Below the pieces are notes generated by a model. That model saw nothing but the letters and a program-made list of their open reading frames with translations. It was not told where the DNA came from and did no database searches. Below, piece after piece: positions 16,271 through 27,305 of a stretch of 64,000 nucleotides of DNA. Every line of letters starts with the position of its first letter. The stretch's first letter is position 1. The DNA comes from Pseudomonas lutea (lineage in GTDB: Bacteria > Pseudomonadota > Gammaproteobacteria > Pseudomonadales > Pseudomonadaceae): positions 620,001 to 684,000 of the forward strand of contig NZ_JRMB01000002.1 in NCBI RefSeq assembly GCF_000759445.1, given 5' to 3'. The translations under genes and the position numbers were made by a program.

Positions 16271-17431
16271 ATGCAATTCAAGCCAGCTGTTACCGTACTG
16301 GTCACTGCCGTTGCCCTGGCATCGCTGCTTAGCGGATGCAGTAAAAAGGAAGAAGCGGCCCCGGCACCACCGCCCCCTCAGGTCGGCGTCGTTACTCTGA
16401 AAACCCAGGCTTACACGCTGACATCCGAGCTGCCCGGCCGAACCACTGCGTTTCGCATCGCAGAAGTTCGTCCGCAAGTGAACGGCATCATCCTCAAGCG
16501 CCTGTTCACCGAAGGTGCAGACGTCAAGGCAGGCCAGCAGCTTTACCAGATCGATCCGGCGCTCTATCAGGCCACCCTCGACAGCGCCAAGGCGACGTAC
16601 GAGTCTTCCAACTCGCTGGCGGGCCGTTACAAGCAACTGATCAACGAGCAAGCCGTCAGCCGTCAGGAATACGACACGGCGGTGGGTTCGGCCCGTGAAG
16701 CCAAGGCGGCGGTGCAAACTGCCGAAATCAACCTGCGCTATACCAAGGTTTACGCCCCGATCTCCGGCCGTATTGGCCGCTCGCTGGTGACCGAAGGTGC
16801 GCTGGTCAGCAATGGTCAGGCGGATGCCATGGCCACCATTCAGCAACTCGACCCGATCTACGTCGACGTGATTCAGTCTTCTGCTGAAATGCTCAAACTG
16901 CGTCGAGAGCTGGAAAGCGGCCAGCTGCAGAAAGCCGGCGACAACGCTGCCAAGGTCAAGCTGGTGCTGGAAGACGGCAGCATTTATCCGGTCGAAGGCA
17001 AGCTTGAATTCTCCGAGGTCTCGGTTGACGAAACCACTGGCTCGGTGACCTTGCGCGCCATGTTCCAGAACCCTGACCACACCCTGCTGCCGGGCATGTT
17101 CGTGCATGCGCGTCTGCAATCAGGCGTCGCAGCCAATGCGATTCTGGTGCCGCAACAAGGCATCACCCGTGACCTGAAAGGCACGCCGACGGCGCTGGTG
17201 GTCAACGCCGACAACAAGGTCGAAACGCGCACCCTCGTCGCCAACCGCACCATCGGCAGCGACTGGCTGGTCGAAAAAGGCCTGAACGCTGGTGATCGCG
17301 TCATCACCGAAGGCCTGCAATACGTCAAGCCAGGTGCCGAAGTGAAGGTGGCTGAAGCCAGCAATGTCAACGCAGAGAACCCGGCCCCTGCCCCGGCAAC
17401 TGATAAAGCCGCAGGCAGTAAAGGGGAGTAA
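16271..17431 (+). CDS. ttgA: RND efflux periplasmic adaptor (MexA/TtgA/AcrA)
   Basis: A 386-residue membrane-fusion lipoprotein. The signal peptide ends in lipobox LLSGC, giving lipidated Cys24 or nearby. Lipoyl halves (TAFRIAEVRPQVNGIILKRLF and the later YAPISGRIGRSLVTEGALV) flank an alpha-helical hairpin, followed by the beta-barrel and membrane-proximal domains (LLPGMFVHARLQSG). It links the inner-membrane pump to the outer-membrane channel for export of antibiotics, solvents and plant phenolics. First gene of ttgABC, 3 bp before ttgB, with the TtgR operator upstream. In other species it is called mexA. Confidence 0.95.
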   Translation: MQFKPAVTVLVTAVALASLLSGCSKKEEAAPAPPPPQVGVVTLKTQAYTLTSELPGRTTAFRIAEVRPQVNGIILKRLFTEGADVKAGQQLYQIDPALYQATLDSAKATYESSNSLAGRYKQLINEQAVSRQEYDTAVGSAREAKAAVQTAEINLRYTKVYAPISGRIGRSLVTEGALVSNGQADAMATIQQLDPIYVDVIQSSAEMLKLRRELESGQLQKAGDNAAKVKLVLEDGSIYPVEGKLEFSEVSVDETTGSVTLRAMFQNPDHTLLPGMFVHARLQSGVAANAILVPQQGITRDLKGTPTALVVNADNKVETRTLVANRTIGSDWLVEKGLNAGDRVITEGLQYVKPGAEVKVAEASNVNAENPAPAPATDKAAGSKGE

Positions 17432-17434
17432 TTC

Positions 17435-20400
17435 ATGTCGAAATTCTTTATCGACCGGCCAATTTTCGCGTGGGTAATTGCCCTCGTGATCATGCTGGTG
17501 GGGACGCTGTCGATCCTCAAGTTACCGATCAACCAGTACCCGGCGATTGCGCCACCGGCCATCGCCATCCAGGTAACCTACCCGGGCGCCAACGCGCAAA
17601 CCGTGCAGGACACCGTGGTTCAGGTGATCGAGCAGCAACTCAACGGTATCGACAACCTGCGTTATGTGTCCTCGGAAAGTAACTCCGACGGCAGCATGAC
17701 CATCACCGCGACGTTCAATCAGGGCACCAACCCGGACATCGCGCAGGTTCAGGTCCAGAACAAGCTCAACCTCGCCACCCCGCTGCTGCCGCAAGAAGTG
17801 CAGCAACAGGGCATCCGCGTGACCAAGGCGGTGAAAAACTTCCTGATGGTGGTTGGCCTGGTGTCCGAAGATGGCAGCATGGGCAAGGAAGACTTGTCCA
17901 ACTACATCGTGTCGAACATGCAGGATCCGATCTCCCGTACCTCCGGTGTGGGTGACTTTCAGGTGTTCGGTGCGCAGTACGCGATGCGTATCTGGCTCGA
18001 CCCGGCCAAGCTGAACAACTTCCAGCTGACGCCAGTCGACGTCAAAACCGCGATCACTGCCCAGAACGTTCAGGTGTCCTCCGGCCAGATCGGCGGCCTG
18101 CCTGCGCTCAAGGGTCAGCAGCTGAACGCTACGATTATCGGTAAAACCCGTCTGCAGACCGCCGAACAGTTCGGCAATATTCTGCTGAAGGTCAATCAGG
18201 ACGGTTCGCAGGTTCGCCTCAAAGACGTCGCCAAGGTTGGTCTGGGTGGCGAGAACTACAGCATCGACGCGCAGTTCAACGGCAAGCCGGCTTCCGGTCT
18301 GGCGATCAAGCTGGCGACCGGCGCGAATGCTCTGGACACCGCCAAGGCGATCCGCGCCACGATCTCCCAGCTGGAACCTTTCTTCCCGCCTGGCATGAAA
18401 GTGGTTTACCCGTACGACACCACACCGGTTGTTCAGGAATCGATCACCGGCGTGGTTCATACCCTGGGTGAGGCGATCATCCTGGTGTTCCTGGTGATGT
18501 ACCTGTTCCTGCAAAACTTCCGCGCAACGATCATCACCACGATGACCGTCCCGGTAGTATTGCTGGGTACCTTCGGGATCCTCGCGGCAGCCGGCTTCAC
18601 CATCAACACGCTGACCATGTTCGGGGTGATCCTGGCCATCGGCTTGCTGGTGGACGATGCCATCGTCGTGGTGGAAAACGTCGAGCGGGTAATGGCGGAA
18701 GACAAACTTTCGCCGCGTGACGCGACGATCAAGTCCATGGAGCAGATCCAGGGGGCGCTGGTCGGTATCGCACTGGTTCTGTGTGCGGTGCTGTTGCCAA
18801 TGGCCTTCTTCGGCGGCTCGACCGGTGTGATTTACCGGCAGTTCTCGATCACCATCGTTTCGGCAATGGCGCTGTCGGTGCTGGTCGCATTGATCTTCAC
18901 CCCGGCGTTGTGTTCGACCCTGCTCAAGCCGATTGACCATGAGAAACACGGGCAGCCGAAACGTGGATTCTTTGGCTGGTTCAACCGCACCTTCGACCGC
19001 AGCGTACTGAGCTACGAGCGCGGCGTGGGCAATATGATCAAGCACAAGATCCCGGCCTACATCGTCTACGTGCTGATCGTCTGCGGCACCATCTGGATGT
19101 TTACCCGCATCCCGAGCGCGTTCCTGCCGGAAGAAGACCAGGGCGTGATCTTCGCTCAGGTGCAGACCCCTCCAGGCTCGTCGGCAGAACGCACGCAGAC
19201 CGTCATCGACAACATGCGCAAGTACCTGCTTGAAGAAGAGTCCGGCGCGGTCAACTCGGTGTTCACCGTGAACGGCTTCAACTTCGCCGGCCGCGGTCAA
19301 AGCTCGGGCCTTGCGTTCATCATGCTCAAGCCGTGGGGCGATCGTGATGCGTCCAACAGCGTGTTCGAGTTGGCCAAACGGGCGCAGCAGCACTTCTTCG
19401 GCTTCCGTGATGCGATGACCTTTGCGGTCGTGCCGCCAGCGGTACTGGAGCTGGGTAACGCCACCGGTTTTGACGTTTATCTGCAGGATCAGGGCGGCGT
19501 GGGTCATGCCAAGCTGATGGAAGCGCGTAACCAACTGCTGGGTATGGCGGCGCAGAGCAAGGTTCTGGCGGGCGTACGTCCGAACGGTCTGAACGATGAG
19601 CCGCAATACCAGCTGGTGATTGACGACGAGCGCGCGCAGGCATTGGGCCTGAGCCTGTCGGACATCAACACCACGCTGTCCATCGCGATGGGTGGCAACT
19701 ACGTCAACGACTTCATCGACCGCGGTCGGGTCAAGAAGGTGTACGTGCAAGGCGATGCCAGTGCGCGGATGAAGCCCGAAGACCTGAAGAAGTGGTACGT
19801 GCGCAACAGCTCCGGCGAAATGGTCCCGTTCGCCTCGTTCGCGACCGGCGAGTGGGTGTTCGGTTCGCCAAAACTGTCGCGTTACAACGGTGTCCCTGCC
19901 GAAGAAGTTCTGGGTACGCCGGCACCTGGCTACAGTACCGGTCAGGCCATGGCCGAGGTCGAGCAACTGGCGAAGAAACTGCCAGCTGGCGTTGGCCTTT
20001 CCTGGACAGGCCTGTCCTATGAGGAGCGCCTGTCCGGTTCGCAGGCACCGGCGTTGTACGCGCTGTCCATTCTGATCGTGTTCCTGTGTCTGGCGGCGTT
20101 GTACGAAAGCTGGTCCATTCCGATCGCGGTCTTGCTGGTCATTCCGCTGGGGGTCATCGGTGCGCTGATGGCAACGAGCTTGCGCGGGCTGTCCAACGAC
20201 GTGTTCTTCCAGGTGGGCCTGTTGGTGACGGTGGGTCTGGCGGCGAAAAACGCCATCCTTATCGTCGAGTTCGCCAAGGAATTGCACGAACAAGGCAAAG
20301 GGATCGTCGAGGCGACCATCGAGGCGTGTCGGATGCGTCTGCGGCCGATCGTGATGACGTCCATGGCGTTCATCCTCGGTGTGGTCCCGCTGGCCATTTC

Positions 20401-20569
20401 GTCGGGCGCCGGTGCCGGTAGCCAGCATTCGATCGGTACGGGCGTGATCGGCGGTATGATTACCGCGGTTATTCTCGCGATCTTCTGGGTACCGCTGTTC
20501 TTCGTTTCGGTATCCTCGCTGTTCAAAGGCAAACAGAAACACACTCCACACGATGAGGCTGGCCAATGA
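17435..20569 (+). CDS. ttgB: RND efflux pump inner-membrane transporter (MexB/TtgB/AcrB)
   Basis: A 1044-residue proton-driven trimeric drug transporter; MexB is 1046 residues. It opens with [20 protein letters not shown] and shows the two symmetric halves, each with a large periplasmic porter loop. The TM4 segment [17 protein letters not shown] contains the paired Asp residues of the proton relay, and the late motif [19 protein letters not shown] is characteristic of HAE1 pumps. It works with the adaptor upstream and the channel downstream (4-bp overlap). A 1014-codon antisense frame over this gene is a shadow of its codon bias. Confidence 0.96.
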   Translation: MSKFFIDRPIFAWVIALVIMLVGTLSILKLPINQYPAIAPPAIAIQVTYPGANAQTVQDTVVQVIEQQLNGIDNLRYVSSESNSDGSMTITATFNQGTNPDIAQVQVQNKLNLATPLLPQEVQQQGIRVTKAVKNFLMVVGLVSEDGSMGKEDLSNYIVSNMQDPISRTSGVGDFQVFGAQYAMRIWLDPAKLNNFQLTPVDVKTAITAQNVQVSSGQIGGLPALKGQQLNATIIGKTRLQTAEQFGNILLKVNQDGSQVRLKDVAKVGLGGENYSIDAQFNGKPASGLAIKLATGANALDTAKAIRATISQLEPFFPPGMKVVYPYDTTPVVQESITGVVHTLGEAIILVFLVMYLFLQNFRATIITTMTVPVVLLGTFGILAAAGFTINTLTMFGVILAIGLLVDDAIVVVENVERVMAEDKLSPRDATIKSMEQIQGALVGIALVLCAVLLPMAFFGGSTGVIYRQFSITIVSAMALSVLVALIFTPALCSTLLKPIDHEKHGQPKRGFFGWFNRTFDRSVLSYERGVGNMIKHKIPAYIVYVLIVCGTIWMFTRIPSAFLPEEDQGVIFAQVQTPPGSSAERTQTVIDNMRKYLLEEESGAVNSVFTVNGFNFAGRGQSSGLAFIMLKPWGDRDASNSVFELAKRAQQHFFGFRDAMTFAVVPPAVLELGNATGFDVYLQDQGGVGHAKLMEARNQLLGMAAQSKVLAGVRPNGLNDEPQYQLVIDDERAQALGLSLSDINTTLSIAMGGNYVNDFIDRGRVKKVYVQGDASARMKPEDLKKWYVRNSSGEMVPFASFATGEWVFGSPKLSRYNGVPAEEVLGTPAPGYSTGQAMAEVEQLAKKLPAGVGLSWTGLSYEERLSGSQAPALYALSILIVFLCLAALYESWSIPIAVLLVIPLGVIGALMATSLRGLSNDVFFQVGLLVTVGLAAKNAILIVEFAKELHEQGKGIVEATIEACRMRLRPIVMTSMAFILGVVPLAISSGAGAGSQHSIGTGVIGGMITAVILAIFWVPLFFVSVSSLFKGKQKHTPHDEAGQ

Positions 20570-22032
20570 GCAAGTCCCTGATCTCGCTGGCAGTCACCGC
20601 GTTCATTCTCGGCGGCTGCTCGTTGATCCCCGAGTACCAGCAACCCGCCGCGCCAGTGCCCGCGCAGTTTCCTCAAGGTCCGGCATACTCGCCGGCCCAG
20701 GCGGCCAACCAGGCAGCGGCCGAGCAAGGCTGGCGTCAGTTTTTCCATGACCCGGCGCTGCAGCAGCTGATTCAGACGTCGCTGCAAAACAACCGTGACC
20801 TGCGCGTTGCGGCGCTCAACATCGACGCTTACCGCGCGCAGTACCGCATTCAACGTGCGGATCTGTTTCCGGGCGTAGCGGCTTCGGCTACCGGTACTCG
20901 CCAGCGTGTACCGGGCGATCTGTCACAAACAGGCGAGTCCCGCATCACCAGTCAGTATTCGGTAGGGCTGGGGGTAAGTTCGTACGAGCTGGACCTGTTC
21001 GGCCGCGTACGCAGCCTGAGTGAGCAGGCGCTGCAGACCTACTTTGCCGGTGAAGAGGGTCGTCGCAGCACGCAGATCAGCCTGGTGGCCAACGTCGCCA
21101 ACGCTTATCTGACGTGGCAGGCGGACAAGGAACTGCTCAAGCTGACGCAGGACACTCTGGGCGCGTTCGAAGAAAGCCTGCGCCTGACTTCGCGCAGCAG
21201 CGAAGTTGGCGTGGCCTCGGCACTGGACCTGGCGCAGTCGCGCACCTCGGTCGAAAGCGCCCGCGTCAAGCTGGCGCAGTATCAACGCCTGGTTGCGCAG
21301 GATGAAAACAATCTGGTGCTGCTGCTAGGCACCGGTTTGCCGGCTAACCTGCCCGCCTCGCAACCGTTGAGTGCCGACATGCTCAACGAGATGCCGCCGG
21401 GACTGCCGTCCGAGTTGCTGCAGCGTCGTCCGGACATTCTTCAGGCCGAATACAGCCTGAAGGCGGCCAACGCCAACATCGGCGCAGCACGCGCCGCGTT
21501 CTTCCCCAGCATCAGCCTGACGGCCAGTGCAGGCACGGCGAGCGGCGACCTGAGCGGTCTGTTCAAGGGCGGTTCGGGCACCTGGTTGTTTGAGCCGACG
21601 ATCAATCTGCCAATCTTCAACGCGGGCAGTCTGCGCGCAAGCCTGGACTACTCGAAGATTCAGAAAGACATCGGCGTTGCCAACTATGAGAAGGCGATTC
21701 AGACAGCGTTCCAGGAAGTGTCCGACGGCCTTGCCGCGCGCAAGACCTTCACCGATCAGCTCAAGGCGCAGACTGACTTCGTCAACGCCAACCAGGACTA
21801 CTACCGTCTGGCCGAGCGTCGGTATCGCATCGGCATCGACAGCAACCTGACCTTCCTTGACGCCCAGCGTCAGTTGTTCAGCGCGCAACAGTCGCTCATC
21901 ACCGATCGCCTGGCGCAGCTCAACAGCGAGGTCAATCTGTACCGGGCACTGGGCGGTGGCTGGTACGAACAGACCCCGACCGGCGAGCGCCAGCCCACAG
22001 CGGGTGACGTGCCTTCGACGCGTTTGTTCTGA
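20566..22032 (+). CDS. ttgC: Outer-membrane efflux channel lipoprotein (OprM/TtgC)
   Basis: A 488-residue TolC-family lipoprotein. The signal peptide ends in the lipobox ILGGC. Two OEP repeats follow, with the typical [47 protein letters not shown] and [16 protein letters not shown] segments. The trimer forms the outer-membrane duct for TtgB. The ATG overlaps the ttgB stop by 4 bp (ATGA), which implies translational coupling. It is last in the operon and is followed by a strong terminator. Confidence 0.95.
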   Translation: MSKSLISLAVTAFILGGCSLIPEYQQPAAPVPAQFPQGPAYSPAQAANQAAAEQGWRQFFHDPALQQLIQTSLQNNRDLRVAALNIDAYRAQYRIQRADLFPGVAASATGTRQRVPGDLSQTGESRITSQYSVGLGVSSYELDLFGRVRSLSEQALQTYFAGEEGRRSTQISLVANVANAYLTWQADKELLKLTQDTLGAFEESLRLTSRSSEVGVASALDLAQSRTSVESARVKLAQYQRLVAQDENNLVLLLGTGLPANLPASQPLSADMLNEMPPGLPSELLQRRPDILQAEYSLKAANANIGAARAAFFPSISLTASAGTASGDLSGLFKGGSGTWLFEPTINLPIFNAGSLRASLDYSKIQKDIGVANYEKAIQTAFQEVSDGLAARKTFTDQLKAQTDFVNANQDYYRLAERRYRIGIDSNLTFLDAQRQLFSAQQSLITDRLAQLNSEVNLYRALGGGWYEQTPTGERQPTAGDVPSTRLF

Positions 22033-22042
22033 TACTGCGCAC

Positions 22043-22073
22043 AAAAAAACCCACCAATCGGTGGGTTTTTTTT
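22043..22073 (+). terminator. Terminator of ttgABC, possibly bidirectional
   Basis: AAAACCCACC (22046-22055) pairs with GGTGGGTTTT (22060-22069) across AATC, flanked by an A-run and a T-run. It separates ttgC from the convergent pcaD end. Confidence 0.9.
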
Positions 22074-22139
22074 GGCCCGGCGCAGCGCCCGGCATAACAG
22101 GCAGGTGCAGCAAAACCATGCCGTTATCTCAGGACAGAG

Positions 22140-22928
22140 TTATCCCAGCAGGAAGTCCGTCACGCGCAGGGCAAACACTTCACCCAGTTCAACACTGGAC
22201 AGGTGCGCTGCGTAGTAATCCGACAGCTGACTGCCGTAAATGTGGTTCTGCAGGAAGTGCCCGTCCGCGACCGTGGTAACCGAATCGTGGCTGGCGCAGA
22301 TGATCAGCGTGGGGACGTTGATCGAGCTGACTTCCTTGCGCAAGTCGGCGTCACGCACAGCGGCGCAGCAGGCGGCATAGCCCAACGGCGAGGTCGCGGC
22401 CAGCACGTCGGTGATGGCGGTAACTTTGTCGGCGTGTTGTTGGGCAAAGTCGGGAGTAAACCAGCGTCCTGCGGCGCCCGCTGCAAGTTCTTTCATCGCC
22501 TGCGCCCCGCCCTTCTCCACCAGCTCCAGACGCGGCCCCCACATGTCTGCGTCGCCGATTTTAGCGGCTGTATTGCACAGGATGAGCTTGTGCAGCCTAT
22601 CGCTCGCGTGAATGCCCAGCCACTGACCGATCAGGCCGCCCATGGACAGCCCGCAAAAGTGCGCGCGGTCGATGTTCAGCGCATCAAGCAGTGCCAGCAC
22701 GTCGCGCCCGAGTTGCTCGACTGTGTATGGCCCTTGCGTGACGAGGGACTGGCCATGCCCTCGTGTGTCGTAACGCAGAATGCGGAACGACTTGCTCAGC
22801 GCCGCCACCTGCGCGTCCCACATGTGCAGATCGGTGCCCAGCGAGCTGGACAGGACCAGCACCGGCGCATCTGCTTCGCCATCCATTTGATAATGCAGCT
22901 CACCGTCTTCGAGTGATACGAACGCCAT
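22140..22928 (-). CDS. pcaD: 3-oxoadipate enol-lactonase
   Basis: A 262-residue alpha/beta hydrolase that opens beta-ketoadipate enol-lactone to beta-ketoadipate. The nucleophile elbow is GLSMGG, the Asp is in ASHDSVTT and the catalytic His in YYAAHLSS. The ATG at 22928 has GAGAGGAC upstream. It is the last gene of a pcaT-pcaD unit, 83 bp after pcaT. Usually pcaB precedes and pcaC follows pcaD in this genus; neither is here, so the enzyme would serve whatever pathway delivers the enol-lactone, either catechol (CatC) or a pcaBC located elsewhere. Confidence 0.92.
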   Translation of the reverse strand: MAFVSLEDGELHYQMDGEADAPVLVLSSSLGTDLHMWDAQVAALSKSFRILRYDTRGHGQSLVTQGPYTVEQLGRDVLALLDALNIDRAHFCGLSMGGLIGQWLGIHASDRLHKLILCNTAAKIGDADMWGPRLELVEKGGAQAMKELAAGAAGRWFTPDFAQQHADKVTAITDVLAATSPLGYAACCAAVRDADLRKEVSSINVPTLIICASHDSVTTVADGHFLQNHIYGSQLSDYYAAHLSSVELGEVFALRVTDFLLG

Positions 22929-23011
22929 GGCAATGTCCTCTCCGTCAAACAAGTGGAATCAACGAATCGATCAGGGGTTGCGCGTGCCTTGAGCGGGCAC
23001 GCGCGGCGGGA

Positions 23012-24301
23012 TCAGTGATCCTCGTGCAGGTAGGCCGGTTTCTTCGGCAGTCGCAGACTGAACAGGAAAGCAATCGCCATCATCGCTGTAACGTACCAGT
23101 AAAAGGTGTTTTCCATGCCCATGTTCTTGAGGCCCAGAGCGACGTATTCAGCCGAGCCGCCAAACACCGCGTTGGCTACGGCGTACGCCAGGCCAACACC
23201 CAGCGCACGCACTTGCACCGGAAACATCTCGGCTTTTACCAGCCCGCTGATGGAGGTGTAGAAGCTGACAATGGCCAGCGCCAGGGTGATCAGCACGAAT
23301 GCGATGACCGGGCTGGTAGTCGTCTTGAGTGTCAGCAACAACGGTACGGTGCACAGCGTGCCCAGCCCGCCGAACCACAGCATTGAGGCACGACGCCCGA
23401 TTTTGTCCGCCAGCATGCCGAACACTGGCTGCATGCACATGTACAGGAAAAGCGCGCCGGTCATGATGTAGCTGGCGACTTTGGGGTCCATGTGCACCGT
23501 GTTGACGAGGTACTTCTGCATGTAGGTGGTGAACGTGTAGAAAATCAGCGAGCCACCGGCGGTGTAGCCCAACACGGTAATGAACGCCGCTTTGTGATCG
23601 CGGAACAACGCGGACACGCTCCCGGCATCCTTGTTCTGGCGGACCTCGGCGGTGGTGGTTTCCTTGAGCGACCGGCGCAGGACGAGGGAGATGACCGCAG
23701 CCACCGCACCGACCACGAAAGGTATCCGCCAGCCGTAGGCTTTCAGCTCATCGGCACTGAGAAACTGCTGCAGGATGACCACCGTCAGTACCGCCAGCAA
23801 CTGGCCGCCAATCAGCGTCACGTACTGAAACGAGGCGAAAAACCCACGCTGCCCCCGCAACGCGACTTCGCTCATATACGTGGCCGTGGTGCCGTATTCA
23901 CCGCCCACAGAGAGCCCTTGGAATAAACGAGCCATCAGCAACAGGAACGGCGCCCATGCACCGATCGAGGCGTAGGTCGGCAGGCAGGCGATGACCAGCG
24001 AACCGGCGCACATCATCAGCACGGAGATCATCATGGAATTTTTGCGACCGTGCTTGTCCGCCACGCGGCCAAACAGCCAGCCCCCGATGGGGCGCATCAA
24101 AAAGCCCGCCGCGAACACGCCTGCGGTGTTCAGCAGTTGTACGGTCGGGTCATCGGACGGAAAAAACGCGGGTGCGAAGTAGATCGCGCAGAAGGCGTAG
24201 ACATAAAAGTCGAACCATTCCACAAGGTTGCCGGACGAAGCACCGACGATCGCGAAAATTCGCTTGCGTCGTTCTTCCCCGGTGTAGTGAGTCGTTGTCA
24301 T
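23012..24301 (-). CDS. pcaT: MHS-family transporter of beta-ketoadipate/dicarboxylates
   Basis: A 429-residue MFS symporter closely similar in layout to the transporter at 3608. The family motif [23 protein letters not shown] is near residue 20 and DKHGRKNS lies in loop 2-3. P. putida PcaT (429 residues) transports beta-ketoadipate. The start at 24301 has GGGGAGAT upstream; the 37-residue extension is not expected. It is separated from pcaF by 168 bp holding a 7-bp-arm inverted repeat, so it may have its own promoter. pcaD follows. Confidence 0.88.
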   Translation of the reverse strand: MTTTHYTGEERRKRIFAIVGASSGNLVEWFDFYVYAFCAIYFAPAFFPSDDPTVQLLNTAGVFAAGFLMRPIGGWLFGRVADKHGRKNSMMISVLMMCAGSLVIACLPTYASIGAWAPFLLLMARLFQGLSVGGEYGTTATYMSEVALRGQRGFFASFQYVTLIGGQLLAVLTVVILQQFLSADELKAYGWRIPFVVGAVAAVISLVLRRSLKETTTAEVRQNKDAGSVSALFRDHKAAFITVLGYTAGGSLIFYTFTTYMQKYLVNTVHMDPKVASYIMTGALFLYMCMQPVFGMLADKIGRRASMLWFGGLGTLCTVPLLLTLKTTTSPVIAFVLITLALAIVSFYTSISGLVKAEMFPVQVRALGVGLAYAVANAVFGGSAEYVALGLKNMGMENTFYWYVTAMMAIAFLFSLRLPKKPAYLHEDH

Positions 24302-24333
24302 TATTATCTCCCCAGGTGTTAGTAAGGTCAGCC

Positions 24334-24364
24334 AGTCTAAGACATAACCTGCAACATTTAGACT
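24334..24364 (-). promoter_or_regulatory. Inverted repeat in the pcaF-pcaT gap
   Basis: AGTCTAA (24334-24340) and TTAGACT (24358-24364) form perfect 7-bp arms 17 bp apart, 33 bp before the pcaT start. No T-run follows on either strand, so an operator is more likely than a terminator. The binding factor is unknown; it does not resemble the PcaR boxes. Confidence 0.4.
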
Positions 24365-24469
24365 TAAGCAGTTACGTTTGGTCATCACAAGGACAACCGC
24401 CCAAGTCCTCAAGTTGCCCTTTTCGCGGGACGACCGGATGACTCGGGCAATGAAGGACGAAATCTCGAC

Positions 24470-25672
24470 TCAGCGCGCGATGATCAGCGCCAATCCTTGG
24501 CCCACGCCCACGCACATGGTCGCCAGCGCTGTGCTGCCTCCGGTCTTCTCCAATTGATGCAAGGCCGTCAGCACCAGACGCGCACCGCTCATGCCCAGCG
24601 GATGACCCAGGGAAATCGAGCCACCGTTGGGGTTGACCTTCGGTGAGTCGTCAGCGATGCTCAGTTCACGAAGCACAGCCAGGGCCTGGCTGGCGAAGGC
24701 TTCGTTGAGTTCGATGACGTCTAAATCGTTGACTGTCAGCCCCAGGCGTTTCACCAGCTTGCGCACTGCCGGAACCGGGCCGATGCCCATCACGCGAGGC
24801 TCAACCGCGGCGCTGGCCATGCCCAGCACGCGGGCACGCGCCGTCAGGCCATGTTTCTTTACCGCGTCGGCAGACGCCAGAATCATTGCCGCCGCGCCGT
24901 CGTTCAGGCCCGCCGCATTGCCCGCAGTGACAGTTTTGCCCGACCCGTTGACTGGCTTCAATCGGGCCAACCCATCCAGACTGGTGTCGGCACGCGGATG
25001 CTCATCGGTGTCGACAACTGTCTCGCCTTTTTTATGGGCGATGCGCACCGGAATGATCTCGTCGGCGAAAAAACCGGATGCCTGGGCCGCCGCCGTCCGT
25101 TGCTGGCTGCGCACGGCGAACGCGTCCTGGTCTTCCCGCGAAACACCGAAATCTTCAGCCACGTTGTCACCCGTCTGCGGCATGCTTTCGACGCCGTAAT
25201 GCTCTTGCATCAGCGGATTGACGAAACGCCAGCCCAGCGTGGTGTCTTCCAGCTTCTGGCCGCGGCCGAACGCGCTGTCGGCCTTGCCCATCACAAAGGG
25301 CGCGCGGGACATCGACTCGACGCCACCGGCAATCGCCAGATCCATCTCGCCACAGGCGATGGCGCGGAACGCCGAACCGACTGCATCAAGCCCGGAGGCA
25401 CAAAGACGATTGACGGTTACGCCCGGCACGCTGGCCGGCAAACCCGCCAATAGCGCGGCCATGCGGGCCACGTTGCGGTTGTCTTCACCCGCCTGGTTGG
25501 CGCAGCCGAGGAACACTTCGTCCAGCTCCTGCCAGTTGACCGACGGGTTGCGTTCCATCAGGGCTTTTATGGGCAACGCTGCCAGATCATCCGCACGAAC
25601 AGTCGCCAAGGCGCCGCCAAAGCGGCCAATAGGCGTGCGAATCGCATCGCAGATAAATACCTCACGCATCAT
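24470..25672 (-). CDS. pcaF: Beta-ketoadipyl-CoA thiolase
   Basis: A 400-residue thiolase that cleaves beta-ketoadipyl-CoA with CoA to succinyl-CoA and acetyl-CoA, the last step of the beta-ketoadipate pathway. The acyl-accepting Cys is in VNRLCASGLDAV (about residue 90). The C-terminal catalytic motifs are GHPLGMSGARL and MCVGVGQG. The start overlaps the pcaJ stop by 4 bp, so pcaI-pcaJ-pcaF are translationally coupled. Confidence 0.95.
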   Translation of the reverse strand: MMREVFICDAIRTPIGRFGGALATVRADDLAALPIKALMERNPSVNWQELDEVFLGCANQAGEDNRNVARMAALLAGLPASVPGVTVNRLCASGLDAVGSAFRAIACGEMDLAIAGGVESMSRAPFVMGKADSAFGRGQKLEDTTLGWRFVNPLMQEHYGVESMPQTGDNVAEDFGVSREDQDAFAVRSQQRTAAAQASGFFADEIIPVRIAHKKGETVVDTDEHPRADTSLDGLARLKPVNGSGKTVTAGNAAGLNDGAAAMILASADAVKKHGLTARARVLGMASAAVEPRVMGIGPVPAVRKLVKRLGLTVNDLDVIELNEAFASQALAVLRELSIADDSPKVNPNGGSISLGHPLGMSGARLVLTALHQLEKTGGSTALATMCVGVGQGLALIIAR

Positions 25673-26448
25673 GCTTCTCCCGGCGCCTGGCCATGGGCGG
25701 CTGCGGTCCGTGCTTCCAGGTCGCGCAGCGCTGTCAGTTCATATTCGGTGGGCGAGTCGGACACCACGACGTTTTCGGCGAAACGGATCGCCCAACCGGT
25801 GGCAGCGATTACTTGCTCGCGGGTCACGCCGGGGTGCAGGGTGGTCACGACGAATTCGTGCGTGCCTGCCTCAGGCTCCATGATGCACAGGTCAGTGATG
25901 ATGCCGACCGGCCCGGCGCCAGGCAGCCCAAGCCGCTTGCGCGAGTCGCCGCCTTCGCCATGGCCGACCGAGGTGACGAAGTCCAGAGTATTGACGAACG
26001 TGCGCGGTGACTGTTTGAGGATAATCAACACCTCTTTCGCGGAACCGGCGATTTCCGGCGCCCCGCCAGCCCCCGGCAGGCGCACTTTCGGGTTGTGATA
26101 ATCGCCGACCACAGTGGTGTTGATGTTGCCGAAACGGTCAACCTGCGCCGCACCCAGGAAACCGACGTCCACCCGCCCGCCCTGCAACCAGTAGCGGAAG
26201 ATTTCACTGGTCGAAACAACGGTATCCGCCGTCTCGGCCAGTTCGCCGTCGCCGATGGACAGTGGCAGCACGTCGGGTTTCGCGCCGATGGGCCCTGATT
26301 CATAAATCAGCACCACGTCAGGGGATGATGTCAGCCGGGCGAGATTGGCAGCCTTCGACGGAAGGCCAATGCCAACGAAGCACACGGCGCCGTTTTTCAG
26401 CCGACGCGCTGCAGCCACGGTCATCATTTCGCTGGTGGAATAGGTCAT
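25669..26448 (-). CDS. pcaJ: 3-oxoadipate CoA-transferase subunit B
   Basis: The 259-residue beta subunit of succinyl-CoA:3-oxoadipate CoA-transferase, with the catalytic Glu in LIYESGPIGAK. It acts with PcaI to activate beta-ketoadipate. The ATG at 26448 has GGAGG 9 nt upstream and overlaps the pcaI stop by 4 bp. Confidence 0.95.
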   Translation of the reverse strand: MTYSTSEMMTVAAARRLKNGAVCFVGIGLPSKAANLARLTSSPDVVLIYESGPIGAKPDVLPLSIGDGELAETADTVVSTSEIFRYWLQGGRVDVGFLGAAQVDRFGNINTTVVGDYHNPKVRLPGAGGAPEIAGSAKEVLIILKQSPRTFVNTLDFVTSVGHGEGGDSRKRLGLPGAGPVGIITDLCIMEPEAGTHEFVVTTLHPGVTREQVIAATGWAIRFAENVVVSDSPTEYELTALRDLEARTAAAHGQAPGEA

Positions 26449-27305
26449 TGGCTTGCCTCCGCCGCGTGGGCCAGCTTGGCCCTGAACGCACTGAAATCGG
26501 GTGTGCCGTGGATGTATTCTTCGATCCACGCGGTAAATGCCTCACGGTCCCTGGCGATGGCGTCCCACGCTTGATAGAAGCGGTTATCGCGTTCGTAATA
26601 GCCGTGGGCGTAGGAAGGATGAGCGCCGCCGGGCACGACGCAAACGGCGCTGAGTGCCCAGGTCGGCAGCACGCAGGCGTTCATTGGCGCCTTGAGCTCA
26701 TCGACGATCTCCTCGACCGTGACGATGCAGCGCCTGGCCGCCAGTGCCGCCTCTTTCTGCACACCCAGGATGCCCCACAGCAGCACATTGCCTTTGCGGT
26801 CGGCCTTTTGCGCATGGATAACCGTGACGTCGGGACGCACTGCCGGTACCGCCGCGAGCACTTCTCCGGTGAACGGGCACGTTACTGATTTAATCAACGG
26901 GTTGACCTTGGGCAGGTCGGAGCCGGCGTAGGCGCGCAGTACCGCAAACGGCAGCCCCGAGGCGCCCGCCACATAAGCGTTAGCGAGGTCGGCGTGACTG
27001 TGTTCTTCGATTTCCATCGGCTGCGGCCATTGCCGTTCGACCGCGTCGCGAAGCCGGTGCAGCGAGCCGACCCCCGGGTTGCCGCCCCATGAAAAGACCA
27101 GACGCTTCGCACAACCGGCGCCGATCAATTGGTCGTAAATCAGGTCGGGGGTCATGCGGACCAGCGTCAGGTCTTTTTTGCGCTGACGGATGAGCTCGTG
27201 GCCCGCCGCAGTAGGGATCAAATGGGTAAAACCTTCCAGCGCAACGATGTCACCATCGTTGACGAACTGCTTCACCGCCTCGTGAAGGGAAAGAATTGCA
27301 GCCAT
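26445..27305 (-). CDS. pcaI: 3-oxoadipate CoA-transferase subunit A
   Basis: The 286-residue alpha subunit. N-terminal LHEAVKQFVNDGDIVALEGF and the glycine-rich VFSWGGNPGVGS match class I CoA-transferase A subunits. It is the first gene of pcaIJF. The start at 27305 follows GGAGC by 9 nt; the upstream ATG at 27389 would run through the PcaR-box region and is rejected. Two PcaR-like boxes lie 80-120 bp before it. Confidence 0.95.
   Translation of the reverse strand: MAAILSLHEAVKQFVNDGDIVALEGFTHLIPTAAGHELIRQRKKDLTLVRMTPDLIYDQLIGAGCAKRLVFSWGGNPGVGSLHRLRDAVERQWPQPMEIEEHSHADLANAYVAGASGLPFAVLRAYAGSDLPKVNPLIKSVTCPFTGEVLAAVPAVRPDVTVIHAQKADRKGNVLLWGILGVQKEAALAARRCIVTVEEIVDELKAPMNACVLPTWALSAVCVVPGGAHPSYAHGYYERDNRFYQAWDAIARDREAFTAWIEEYIHGTPDFSAFRAKLAHAAEASQ

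Noticed and set aside
17522..20566. 1014-codon open frame antisense to ttgB
   Set aside because: It is complementary to a certain RND pump gene, is rich in Arg/His/Gln/Asp as expected of GC-rich shadow frames, and has no domain.
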